Positions 41,322-48,900 of a stretch of DNA of 64,000 nt are shown here, piece by piece (the first letter of the stretch is position 1; every line of letters begins with the position of its first letter). A program made the translations under genes and the position numbers. The stretch is from Micromonospora sp. WMMD1155. Lineage in GTDB: Bacteria > Actinomycetota > Actinomycetes > Mycobacteriales > Micromonosporaceae. The notes under the pieces were generated by a model. That model saw only the letters and a list, made by a program, of their open reading frames with translations, searched no databases and was not told the DNA's origin. The stretch covers positions 408,501 to 472,500 of the forward strand of contig NZ_CP120742.1 of the NCBI RefSeq assembly GCF_029581275.1. The letters are read 5' to 3'.

Positions 41322-42284
41322 TCAGGCCAGCCGGGCGACCAGGGCCCGGCCCAGGTCCCGCCCCGAGCGCCAGGCGGTCTGCACCTGCGGCTTGCCGAAC
41401 GCGTCACCGGCCAGGCCGATCCCGTCGGCGTCGAGGTGATGGGTGGCGTCGTCGGTGCCGGTGGTCGTCGGCTTCGCGTACGTCCAGCGGTGCACGTGCA
41501 CCTCGACGGCCTGCTCGGAGAGGCCCAGGAGGTCGCGGACGGCCTGCTCGATCGCCGGACCCGCCCCGGTGGGCTGGGCCAGGTGACCGGCGGCGAACTC
41601 CGCGACGGTGTGCGCGACGAGCACCGGTGCCCCGTCACCGCGCCGGTCACCGTCGTCGCAGACGAGGCTGAGCACCGGATGGTCGTTGACGAACGCGCCC
41701 CGGAAGTCCGGCCACCGCCGGGTCGGGAAGCGCAGCACCGCGGCCATCGTCGGCGACCAGCCCTGGGCCTGGACCGCCCGGGTGGCGTCGAGCAGGGCGG
41801 GGTCGAGCAGCAGGGCGGCCTGCGGGCCGGGCATGGCCAGGGCGACCGCCGCACACGACTCGCCGTCGACGGTCGGCCCCGGCTCGACGGTGAGCACCAG
41901 CCGGTCGACCGTCACCGGCACCGCGCCCGCCAGGTGTTCGACGAGCGACCGCAGCCCGCGCGGCGCGGCGAAGCGCATCGGCCCGGGCACGTCCCGCCGC
42001 CCGTCGCGGTCGTACGACTGGAAGGTGTCGGTCCATTCGCGCACCAGGCCGGCGGCGCGCCACTGCTCGACCACGTCGACGAAGTCCGGGTCGGTGGCGG
42101 TGAAGTACGCGGCGCCGATGTCGGCGGGCCGACCCCCGAAACGTTTGCTGGCCATCCGGCCGCCGCAGACGTGCCCCCGCTCCCGGACCTGCACCGGCAC
42201 CCCGGCGCGCACCAACTCCAGCGCGCAGGCCGTCCCGGCGATGCCCGCTCCGACCACCACCACACCCGATCGGTCCACAGTCAT
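41322..42284 (-). CDS. FAD-dependent oxidoreductase, renalase-like
   Basis: A 320-residue flavoprotein: VVVVGAGIAGTACALELVRAGVPVQVRERG is the FAD-binding Rossmann motif, then GGRMASKRFGGRPADIGAAYFTATDPDFVDVV, which is the renalase/FAD-amine oxidase-like pattern, and GIGLAGDAFGKPQVQTAWRSGRDLGRAL at the C-terminus. Bacterial renalases oxidise 2- or 6-dihydro-NAD(P)H isomers back to NAD(P)+. Start ATG 42284. Convergent with the antiporter gene, nine bases apart. Confidence 0.83.
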   Translation of the reverse strand: MTVDRSGVVVVGAGIAGTACALELVRAGVPVQVRERGHVCGGRMASKRFGGRPADIGAAYFTATDPDFVDVVEQWRAAGLVREWTDTFQSYDRDGRRDVPGPMRFAAPRGLRSLVEHLAGAVPVTVDRLVLTVEPGPTVDGESCAAVALAMPGPQAALLLDPALLDATRAVQAQGWSPTMAAVLRFPTRRWPDFRGAFVNDHPVLSLVCDDGDRRGDGAPVLVAHTVAEFAAGHLAQPTGAGPAIEQAVRDLLGLSEQAVEVHVHRWTYAKPTTTGTDDATHHLDADGIGLAGDAFGKPQVQTAWRSGRDLGRALVARLA

Positions 42285-42329
42285 CCGATGATCGTAGGCG
42301 GCGGACGACGACCAGGATTTCGCCCCAAG

Positions 42330-42390
42330 CCCCACGACCACGCCCCACGCCCCACGACCACGCCCCACGACCACGCCCCACGCCCCACGG
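42330..42390. repeat. CGCCCCACGACCA low-complexity array
   Basis: Tandem CGCCCCACG and CGACCACG units directly upstream of palindrome copy 3, the third instance of a simple-sequence array touching this palindrome. Confidence 0.75.
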
Positions 42391-42391
42391 C

Positions 42392-42453
42392 CAAGATCCG
42401 AGCAACTTCCCGGATGTTGCTGTCTCAGAGCAGCCGGAGACAGCAACATCCCT
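42392..42453. repeat. Nested palindromic element, copy 3, left part (interrupted by IS)
   Basis: Outer arm 42392–42409, spacer CCG, perfect 14-bp inner stem 42413–42426 / 42437–42450 and spacer CCT 42451–42453, where the IS begins. The inner stem reads CTGTCTC/GAGACAG where copy 1 reads CTGCCTC/GAGGCAG, a compensatory pair change. The right outer arm continues at 43607 after the IS. Confidence 0.88.
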
Positions 42454-43603
42454 GGGGTAGTTCCATCCTGAGTTGGCTGGTCAGGGGGTCTTGACGGCGT
42501 GGGGGTGGCGGGGATGGGGCAGGTCAACCGCTGGTGATCTTCGCGGTGATCGTTTGCCGGTGGTGACGGTGTGGCGTGCAGAAGATAGACGAGCCCTCGG
42601 CCAGGGTGTTCGGTCGTGACACACAAAAACCCGGTGGCTGAGGGCTCGCCGCTTGTCTACCAGTCCAGCCTTGCGCTGTCCACGAAGACCCTGACCCTGG
42701 TCGTCAACGCGATCCGTCAGCACCGCTCACGGGTGCGTTCCCGATGGCGCAAACTGCCCGATCACCGCGCGGCGATGATCGTGCTGGCGGTATTACGCCA
42801 TAACCAACGCCCTCACGACCTGGCCGCCGGCAACGGCATATCCGCCTCCACCGTCCGTCGATGGGTCGCGCAAGTCATCGCTGTCCTGGCCGCTGAGATG
42901 CCCCGCCTGTCACGGGTCCTGCGCCGCGCCCGCCACCACAGCGAGGTAGTCCTGCTCGACGGCACCCTCATCCCGGTCCAACGCCCCCACGACCGACACC
43001 GCCGCCGCACCCACTACAGCGGTAAACACAAAACCTTCGGCCTGCTCGTCCTCGCCATCACCGACCTCAACGGCAACCTGCTGTGGACCTCCGCAGCCCT
43101 ACCCGCACGCACCGCGGAAATCACCGCCGCCCGCCGCAACCGCATCCCCGCACACCTACGCGCAGCCGACCTCGCCGCCATCTGCGACCTCGGCTTCACC
43201 CGCCTCGACGACCAACCCGGCATCAGCCACACACCTCGCCCCCGCGCTCACCCCGGCCACCCCCACGACCAACCCACCATCATCACCGGCCGCCGCGCCG
43301 CCCGCGGCAAACCCCTCACCCGCCACCAAACAATCGTCAACACCCTCATCAGCCGCGAACGAGCAACCAACGAACACGCCTTCAGCGACCTCAAGAACTG
43401 GCGAATCCTCGACCGACTACGCGGCAACCACCACCACGCCACCACCCTGATCCGCGCACTCACCGTCCTCACCCAAACCCACACCACCCGCTAACCGGCA
43501 AACGATCAACCCAAAGATCACCTCACCACCAACCTGGACCTCCCACCCACCACCACCAACCGTCAAGACCCCCTGACCAGCCAACTCAGGATGGAACTAC
43601 CCC
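42454..43603 (+). mobile_element. IS5-type insertion sequence, 1150 bp, complete
   Basis: Bounded by perfect 44-bp terminal inverted repeats (42454–42497 and 43560–43603) starting GGGGTAGTTCC. The 3-bp target duplication CCT lies at 42451–42453 and 43604–43606. One intact DDE transposase gene is inside. Removing the IS and one CCT restores an 80-bp palindrome of exactly the same length as copy 2, which proves the borders. The intact repeats and open gene suggest recent arrival. Confidence 0.93.
42616..43494 (+). CDS. IS5-family DDE transposase
   Basis: A 292-residue transposase with an N-terminal helix-turn-helix (HRAAMIVLAVLRHNQRPHDLAAGNGISASTVRRWVAQV) and a DDE_Tnp_4-type catalytic domain. 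Likely catalytic residues are Asp115 (LLDGTLIP), Asp191 (AICDLGF) and Glu253 (RERATNEHAFSDLKNWRIL). The His/Pro/Thr-rich codon choice with many CAC, ACC and CCC differs from chromosomal neighbours. GTG start 42616 (ORF opens VTHKNPVAEG). It should cut and paste the element between its 44-bp ends. Confidence 0.9.
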   Translation: MTHKNPVAEGSPLVYQSSLALSTKTLTLVVNAIRQHRSRVRSRWRKLPDHRAAMIVLAVLRHNQRPHDLAAGNGISASTVRRWVAQVIAVLAAEMPRLSRVLRRARHHSEVVLLDGTLIPVQRPHDRHRRRTHYSGKHKTFGLLVLAITDLNGNLLWTSAALPARTAEITAARRNRIPAHLRAADLAAICDLGFTRLDDQPGISHTPRPRAHPGHPHDQPTIITGRRAARGKPLTRHQTIVNTLISRERATNEHAFSDLKNWRILDRLRGNHHHATTLIRALTVLTQTHTTR

Positions 43604-43625
43604 CCTGATGTTGCGCGGATCTTGG
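43604..43625. repeat. Nested palindromic element, copy 3, right part
   Basis: Second copy of the CCT duplication (43604–43606) followed by the right outer arm GATGTTGCGCGGATCTTG (43607–43624). Confidence 0.88.
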
Positions 43626-43699
43626 CGACGAGCGCCCGGGGCGAGCGGGCGGCGGTCGACGGGGGCAGGCGGCGGCAGGCGCGAGGACGGACGGTGGCG

Positions 43700-43890
43700 G
43701 GCGGGACCGGGACCGGGACCGGGACCGGGACCGGGGGCGGGACCGGGGGCGGGACCGGGGGCGGGACCGGGGGCGGGACCGGGGGCGGGACCGGGGGCGG
43801 GACCGGGACCGGGGGCGGGACCGGGACCGGGGGCGGGGGCGGGGGCGGGGGCGGGCTGAGCCCGGGGCCAGGACCGGGGGCGGGACCGGG
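43700..43890. repeat. G-rich GGGACC / GGGGGC tandem array
   Basis: About 190 bp of GGGACC hexamers grading into a 12-bp unit (GGGACCGGGGGC) and then GGGGGC runs. The plus strand carries dozens of consecutive G3–G5 tracts separated by 1–3 bases, so it could form G-quadruplexes. The apparent reading frames through it on both strands are artefacts of the repeat. It fills most of the gap 43626–43966. Confidence 0.9.
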
Positions 43891-43966
43891 CTGAGGCCGG
43901 GGCGGGGCCGGCGCGCATGAACCGCCGATGATCGGGGTACTGGCACACCTGTTCGAAGGAAGGGTG

Positions 43967-44188
43967 ATGACGATGACCGACCGCGACAACCAGCAGGCCG
44001 ACCAGAGCGCCGCGATCAAGGACCCGGACGAGTGGGTCACCGGTGACGAGCCGCCCACCGCGGCTCAGGAGTCCTACCTGGGCACCCTGGCCCGGGAGGC
44101 GAACGCGGAGATCCCGGCCGACCTGACCAAGGCCGAAGCTTCCAGGCAGATCGATGAACTCCAGGCCCGAACCGGCCGAGGCCAGTAA
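43967..44188 (+). CDS. DUF3072 protein
   Basis: A 73-residue hydrophilic protein with the DUF3072 pattern: IKDPDEWVTGDEPPTAAQESYLGTLAREANAEIPADLTKAEASRQIDELQARTG. Function is unknown; it is a small single-domain protein frequent in actinobacteria. ATG 43967 is preceded by GAAGGAAGGG, which decides it over ATG 43928. A loose stress-type promoter (GCAT-N16-GGGTAC) may lie just upstream. Confidence 0.85.
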   Translation: MTMTDRDNQQADQSAAIKDPDEWVTGDEPPTAAQESYLGTLAREANAEIPADLTKAEASRQIDELQARTGRGQ

Positions 44189-44194
44189 GACCCC

Positions 44195-44269
44195 GTTGAT
44201 CATGGAGTTGTGGTGGCCGATTCGATGCGATGCAAGCAGTTTGTCACCCACCACAACTCCATGATCGAC
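44195..44269. repeat. Second type of long palindrome (22-bp arms)
   Basis: Left arm 44195–44216 (GTTGATCATGGAGTTGTGGT then GG) pairs with right arm 44248–44269, one wobble mismatch, 31-nt loop. It lies six bases past the DUF3072 stop and abuts the 51-bp tandem array without a gap, so it could also terminate DUF3072. Confidence 0.88.
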
Positions 44270-44549
44270 GGCGCGGGACCGCGCGTGCGCAGGTCGCGCA
44301 GGACTGCACGTGCACGGGACGGCGCGGGACCGCGCGTGCGCAGGTCGCGCAGGACTGCACGTGCACGGGACGGCGCGGGACCGCGCGTGCGCAGGTCGCG
44401 CAGGACTGCACGTGCACGGGACGGCGCGGGACCGCGCGTGCCAGGTCGCGCAGGACTGCACGTGCACGGGACGGCGCGGGCCCGCGCGTGCGCAGGTCGC
44501 GCAGGACTGCACGTGCACGGGACGGCGCGGGACCGCGCGTGCACGGGTG
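44270..44549. repeat. 51-bp tandem repeat array
   Basis: Five full units starting at 44270, 44321, 44372, 44423 and 44473 plus a partial one at 44524. Units are 51 bp, nearly identical; unit four has lost one base. Each begins GGCGCGGGACCGCGCGTGCG. There are no spacers, so it is not a CRISPR array. Since 51 is a multiple of three, all frames stay open through it, which makes false reading frames on both strands. Confidence 0.93.
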
Positions 44550-44555
44550 GCGCGG

Positions 44556-45056
44556 TCACTCCCGGATGACCCGGTGCAGTGTCACCTCGGTCAGGTGGCC
44601 GGCGCTGATCGTGGCGCTGAGGTAGGTGGCGTGCGGTTGGGAGCGCCGGTCGGTGGGCGACCCGGGGTTGAGCAGGCGCAGCCCACCGGGCGCCTCGGTG
44701 TCCCAGGGGATGTGCGAGTGACCGAAGACCAGCAGGTCGACGTCGGGGAAGCGGGCCGCGCACCGCTTCTCGCGACCGGTCCGTTGGCCGGTCTCGTGCA
44801 CCACGGCGACCCGTAGGCCGTCGAGGTCGACCCGGGCCACCTCCGGCAGCCGGGCGCGCAGCGCCGGCCCGTCGTTGTTGCCGTACACCCCGACGAGTCG
44901 GCGCGAACGCGCCGTCATCGCGTCCAGCAGCGCCTCGTCCACCCAGTCACCGGCGTGGACGACCACGTCGGCCGCCTCGATCGCGGCCCAGAGCGGGGCG
45001 GGCAGGTCCCGGGCCCGCTTCGGTACGTGGGTGTCCGCCGTGAGCACCAACCGCAT
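44556..45056 (-). CDS. YfcE/MJ0936-family metallophosphodiesterase
   Basis: A 166-residue calcineurin-like phosphoesterase. All metal-binding motifs are present: TADTHVPK (usually DxH), HAGDWVD (GD), YGNND (GN-D/H) and VFGHSHIPW (GHxH). The small single-domain form hydrolyses phosphodiesters such as cyclic nucleotides or NDP-sugars. ATG 45056. Its 3' end meets the 51-bp tandem array. Confidence 0.9.
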   Translation of the reverse strand: MRLVLTADTHVPKRARDLPAPLWAAIEAADVVVHAGDWVDEALLDAMTARSRRLVGVYGNNDGPALRARLPEVARVDLDGLRVAVVHETGQRTGREKRCAARFPDVDLLVFGHSHIPWDTEAPGGLRLLNPGSPTDRRSQPHATYLSATISAGHLTEVTLHRVIRE

Positions 45057-45118
45057 GCCGGCATTCTCCCTCGCGCCCCGGCCGTCGGCCGGGTGACGCG
45101 CGCCGGCAGTCGGGTGGT

Positions 45119-46948
45119 TCAGCGACGCGCCGGGCTGAAGTGTTTCGGTGGCATGCCCAGGCCGCGCAGGGCCGGGTCACGCTCGACGTCGGTGAGCACA
45201 CCGGCGGCGTTGATCAGGCCGATGTGCGAGAACGCCTGCGGAAAGTTGCCGACCTGCTCCCCGGTCAGCGGATCGATCTGCTCGGCGAACAGACCGAGGT
45301 CGTTGACCCGCGCCGCCAACCCCCGGAACAGCTCGTGCGCCCGCTCCCGCTCACCGGCCAGCGCCAGGCAGCTCACCAGCCAGAACGAGCAGATGAGGAA
45401 ACCGGCCGGGTCGCCGTCCCAGCGCCGCAACAGGCCGTCGTGCGACAGCCGCTCCTCCACCGCATGGATCGTCGCGCGCATCCGCGGGTCGTCGGCCCGG
45501 AGAAACCCCACCAACGGCATCACCAACACCGAGGCGTCCAGCTCGTCGGAGTCGAAACTCCCGGTGTACGCCTGGATACGCTCGTTCCACCCCCGTTCGA
45601 GCACCTCGGCGCGTACCTCGTCGCGGGCGGCCGTCCAGCGGGCCACGTCCTGCGGCTCGCCGAGCCGGTCACCGAAGCGGACCGCCCGGTCGAGCGCGAC
45701 CCAACACTGCACTTTCGACGACACGTGGTGGTGCTCGACGCCACGTTCCTCCCACATCCCCGCGTCAGGCAGATTCCAGTCCCTCGCGGCCTGGTCGGCG
45801 AGCACCCGGAGGACGTGGCGTACCTCCTGATCCAGCGGCACCAACCTGTCGCGCATCAACCAGGCGGCATCCATCGTCTCGCCGAAGATGTCGGTCTGCC
45901 GCTGCTGCCAGGCGTCGTTGCCGATCACCACCGGCGGGCTGTCGCGGTACCCGCCGAGCTGCTCCAAGCGGTGCTCGGTGAGGTCCCGTTCGCCCAGCAC
46001 GCCGTACATGATGGGTACCGGCTTGTCGTCGACCCGGCCCATCGCCCGGCCCAACCAGGCGAACTGCCGCTGCACCTCGGTCACGCACGACGAGCGCCAC
46101 AACGCCCGCAGGGTCAGACTGAAGTCGCGCACCCAGACATAGCGGTAGTCGTAGTTGCGGTCGCCGCCGAGCTTCTCCGGCAGTGAGGTGGTCACCGAGG
46201 CCACCACCGCACCGCTCGGACCGTACGTCATGCCCTGCACCACCAGCCGGCTGCGCCGCACGTGCTCGGGGTAGAGCCCGTCGTACGGATGATCCTCGGC
46301 CCAGGAGCGCCATCCGGCCACCGTGTCGGCGATGGTCTGGTCGGCGTCCGGCACCTCCGGCAACGGCGAGTCGTAGGTCGGGGCGTACCCGAGGGTGAAG
46401 TTGTGTTTCGTGCCGGCGCGGACGGTGAACGTCGCGGTGGCCTCGCCGTCGCCGGGGGTGAACCCCACGCTGCACCGCAGGGTGAGTCGGGCGGCACCGG
46501 CGATGGCTTCCAGCATGTCGTCCCGCTCGACCAGGTACGCGATGGTCCGGCCGTACTCGAAGCGCGGCCGGTAGAGCGACCGCATCGGCACCTCACCGGA
46601 CAGCCCTTCCACCGAGCGGACCAGCACCTGCGGCGAGTCCATGCCGATGTCGTGACCACGGGAGCCGGGCTCGAAGGCGAGCGCGTCGGTGAGCGCCACC
46701 TCCCCGTGTGCGGTGCGGAAGACCGTCCGCAGCACCAGGGTGTCGTCGAGGTAGTGGCGTTCGACCGTGAAGTCGCCCTCCGGGCGGATCGACCAGTGGC
46801 CGGCGCCGTCGTCGAGCAGCCGCGCGAAGACCGACGGGGCGTCGAACCGACCCGGGCACCACCAGTTCACCGAGCCGGTGTGGTCCACCAGCGCCGCGCT
46901 GCGGCCGTCGGCCAGGAAGCCGTAGTCGCTGATCTGTCCGCTCCGCAC
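45119..46948 (-). CDS. Glycoside hydrolase family 15 protein (glucoamylase/trehalase-like)
   Basis: About 609 residues. N-terminal beta domain: ISDYGFLADGRSAALVDHTGSVNWWCPGRFDAPSVFARLL. Catalytic (alpha/alpha)6 barrel: EKLGGDRNYDYRYVWVRDFSLTLRALW, the GH15 signature around the first catalytic Glu region, and WEERGVEHHHVSSKVQCWVALDRAVRFG. Cytosolic; may act as trehalase or alpha-glucosidase. I start at GTG 46948; ATG 47068 is in frame but would overlap the divergent gene's start and leave no room for promoters. Confidence 0.88.
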   Translation of the reverse strand: MRSGQISDYGFLADGRSAALVDHTGSVNWWCPGRFDAPSVFARLLDDGAGHWSIRPEGDFTVERHYLDDTLVLRTVFRTAHGEVALTDALAFEPGSRGHDIGMDSPQVLVRSVEGLSGEVPMRSLYRPRFEYGRTIAYLVERDDMLEAIAGAARLTLRCSVGFTPGDGEATATFTVRAGTKHNFTLGYAPTYDSPLPEVPDADQTIADTVAGWRSWAEDHPYDGLYPEHVRRSRLVVQGMTYGPSGAVVASVTTSLPEKLGGDRNYDYRYVWVRDFSLTLRALWRSSCVTEVQRQFAWLGRAMGRVDDKPVPIMYGVLGERDLTEHRLEQLGGYRDSPPVVIGNDAWQQRQTDIFGETMDAAWLMRDRLVPLDQEVRHVLRVLADQAARDWNLPDAGMWEERGVEHHHVSSKVQCWVALDRAVRFGDRLGEPQDVARWTAARDEVRAEVLERGWNERIQAYTGSFDSDELDASVLVMPLVGFLRADDPRMRATIHAVEERLSHDGLLRRWDGDPAGFLICSFWLVSCLALAGERERAHELFRGLAARVNDLGLFAEQIDPLTGEQVGNFPQAFSHIGLINAAGVLTDVERDPALRGLGMPPKHFSPARR

Positions 46949-47014
46949 CCGAGTGTCTACCCGGGCTGGTCGGACCCATGCCAGCGCTTCGGCGGGCGAG
47001 GCGCGCCGGCCGGT

Positions 47015-47039
47015 GTTACCGCCGGCCGTGGGCGGGAAC
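47015..47039 (+). promoter_or_regulatory. Stress-sigma promoter of the YflT-type gene
   Basis: GTTA (47015–47018), 15-bp spacer, GGGAAC (47034–47039). Predicted start about 47046, 21 bases before ATG 47067. Confidence 0.55.
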
Positions 47040-47066
47040 CCCGGGAGCTGACGAGGGAGGATGCTC

Positions 47067-47648
47067 ATGACGTCAGCTTCGGGGCCGACCGCCGCGTGGC
47101 GGCCCGGCACACAGGGTGGCGACCTGCTTCCGTCCGGGCCGGCCGGCCGCCTGTCGACACCGGCCGGCGACGGCCACGGGCCGGAGGCCGGTGCGCCGAC
47201 AGTGACGATCGGCTCGTACCCGGACTATCCGGCCGCACAGCGGGTCGTCGACTATCTGGCCGACAACCGTTTCCCGGTGGAACACAGCGCCATCGTCGGC
47301 ACGAACCTCACGCTCGTGGAGACGGTGCTCGGGCGGATGACCACCGGTCGCGCCGGCCTGCTCGGCGCGGGCACCGGCGCCTGGTTCGGGCTCTTCATCG
47401 GCCTGCTGTTCGGCATCTTCACGGTCGGCAACTGGCTGGCGGTGATCCTGGTCGGGCTGGTCATCGGTGCGATCTGGGGTGCCGTGTTCGGCGCGGTCGC
47501 CCACGCCATGACCGGCGGACAGCGCGACTTCACCTCGGCCAGCTCGCTGCGCGCCGGTCAGTACGCGGTGACCGTCGACGCACAGCTCGCCGACCAGGCC
47601 CGCCAGTTGTTGGCACGGATGCAGGTGCCCGGCGCGAACGCCCGCTGA
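47067..47648 (+). CDS. General stress protein, YflT/GsiB-associated (PF11181-like) membrane form
   Basis: A 193-residue protein. After a ~45-residue disordered leader, TVTIGSYPDYPAAQRVVDYLADNRFPVEHSAIVGTNLTLVETVLGRMT matches the heat-induced stress protein YflT domain. Then two membrane helices (GAGTGAWFGLFIGLLFGIF and GNWLAVILVGLVIGAIWGAVFG) and a C-terminal small domain. ATG 47067 follows AGGGAGG by six bases. A stress-type promoter precedes it. Exact role unknown. Confidence 0.87.
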   Translation: MTSASGPTAAWRPGTQGGDLLPSGPAGRLSTPAGDGHGPEAGAPTVTIGSYPDYPAAQRVVDYLADNRFPVEHSAIVGTNLTLVETVLGRMTTGRAGLLGAGTGAWFGLFIGLLFGIFTVGNWLAVILVGLVIGAIWGAVFGAVAHAMTGGQRDFTSASSLRAGQYAVTVDAQLADQARQLLARMQVPGANAR

Positions 47649-47665
47649 GCCACGACCCTGACGAC

Positions 47666-47696
47666 CGGCCGTCCCGGCAGTACGCCGGGGCGGCCG
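47666..47696. terminator. Bidirectional terminator between YflT-type and DUF1684 genes
   Basis: 13-bp arms CGGCCGTCCCGGC (47666–47678) and GCCGGGGCGGCCG (47684–47696), one wobble pair, 5-nt loop, between convergent genes. Confidence 0.75.
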
Positions 47697-47697
47697 T

Positions 47698-48285
47698 TCA
47701 GTCGTGGTACGCCAGCTCACCCGCGCGGATGTCGACAGCGACCCGGTTCTCCGGCGGCGCCAGTGGGCAGGCCCAACGGTCGTCGTAAGCGCAGCTCGGG
47801 TTGTAGAGATAGTTGCCGTCCAACCGGACGCGGTCGCCGGGCAGCAGTTCGACGCCCCGGCCGAAGGTCCCCTTCACCGTGTCGGTGAGGTACCGCCCAC
47901 CCCCGTAGGTGTCCTGCCCGCAGGTGCCGTCGCGCACCGGCACGAACAGCCCACCCCCGTACGCCTCGATCCACCACAGGGTCAGCGGTCCCCACGGCGT
48001 CTCGGCCACCGCCACCCGCCGGTACGCGACCACCCCGTCCGGGCCACCGGTGTCGATCCGCAGCTCGCCGCCGCCCGGCCGCAGCGGTGCCTCCACCACG
48101 GCGTCCGGGTTGGCGGGGAAGTAGCGGACCCCGGTGAAGTCGGCTCGCTCCGCCGGTGGGATCGGACTCTGCGGGTGGGTGGCGAAAAGCTCGTCGCGCT
48201 GCGCCCGGAAGCCGGTCAGGTCGACGTCGGACAGGTACAGCCGGGCCACCCGCTCCCGCCAGTCGGCCAGTTCAAGATGATCCAC
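47698..48285 (-). CDS. DUF1684 protein
   Basis: A 195-residue soluble protein matching DUF1684: WRERVARLYLSDVDLTGFRAQRDELFATHPQSPIPPAERADFTGVRYFP at the N-terminus and FVPVRDGTCGQDTYGGGRYLTDTVKGTFG ... LDGNYLYNPSCAYDDRWACPLAPPENRVAVDIRAGE at the C-terminus. The cluster of Cys, Asn and Pro residues in NPSCAYDDRWACPLAPPEN is the family hallmark. Function unknown. Confidence 0.9.
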   Translation of the reverse strand: MDHLELADWRERVARLYLSDVDLTGFRAQRDELFATHPQSPIPPAERADFTGVRYFPANPDAVVEAPLRPGGGELRIDTGGPDGVVAYRRVAVAETPWGPLTLWWIEAYGGGLFVPVRDGTCGQDTYGGGRYLTDTVKGTFGRGVELLPGDRVRLDGNYLYNPSCAYDDRWACPLAPPENRVAVDIRAGELAYHD

Positions 48286-48318
48286 GTCGTCGAGCCTATG
48301 CCGTGGTGGTCGGCCACC

Positions 48319-48888
48319 TCAGCGGGACGGCCAGTTGCTCAGCAGGGCGTCGAGGGCGTCCAACGTGCGGGTCCACGAGTCGTCGGTCGTCCGGGGGGTG
48401 TGCCGGAAGCCGCCGGTCTTCTCCAGGCTGACGAACCCGTGGAACGTGCTGTGCATCATCCGCACCGCGTCGGTCTGGTCGGGCTCGGCGAGGCGGTAGC
48501 CGCGCAGGATGGCCCGGGTCATCTCCGCGTGCCGGGGGCCGGCGCTCGCCATGGCGGTCTCCGGGTCGAGGTCGATCTGCATCGCGGCGTACCGGCCGGG
48601 GTGCTGCCTCGCGTAGTCCCGGTACGCGTTGGCGAAGGCCACCAGCGCGTCCTTGCCGGCGCGACCGGCGAGGGCGCCGGCGACCCGGTCCGCCAGTTCC
48701 TGCAGGGCCAGCAGGGCGATCCGGACGCGCAGGTCCCGCGCGTTCTTGAGGTGGAAGTACAGGCTCGCGTCCTTCACCCCGAAGTGGCGCGCGAGCGCGG
48801 CGACCGTCACGTTCTCCACACCCACCTCGTCGGCCAGCTCGGCGGCGGCCAGCGTGAGGCGCTCGGCGGTGACTCCGGCACGTGCCAT
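48319..48888 (-). CDS. TetR-family regulator (WHG-domain type)
   Basis: A 189-residue TetR protein: LTLAAAELADEVGVENVTVAALARHFGVKDASLYFHLKNARDLRVRIA is the DNA-binding domain, and HSTFHGFVSLEKTGGF marks the TetR_C_33 WHG ligand domain. ATG 48888 has GGAG upstream. It is divergent from the FBP gene, 48 bases away, with CCTAG/CTAGG repeats between; it probably controls both. Ligand unknown. Confidence 0.9.
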   Translation of the reverse strand: MARAGVTAERLTLAAAELADEVGVENVTVAALARHFGVKDASLYFHLKNARDLRVRIALLALQELADRVAGALAGRAGKDALVAFANAYRDYARQHPGRYAAMQIDLDPETAMASAGPRHAEMTRAILRGYRLAEPDQTDAVRMMHSTFHGFVSLEKTGGFRHTPRTTDDSWTRTLDALDALLSNWPSR

Positions 48889-48900
48889 TAAACACACTCC

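Noticed and set aside
43563..43946. Pro/Arg and Gly/Thr repeat proteins in the G-rich array
   Set aside because: Pure consequence of the GGGACC repeat; start codons lack ribosome sites.
44270..44549. CRISPR array
   Set aside because: Units are directly abutting with no unique spacers, and there are no cas genes.
44210..44816. Arg-rich frames through the 51-bp array on both strands
   Set aside because: They exist only because 51 is divisible by three; composition is repeat-driven and no ribosome site is present.
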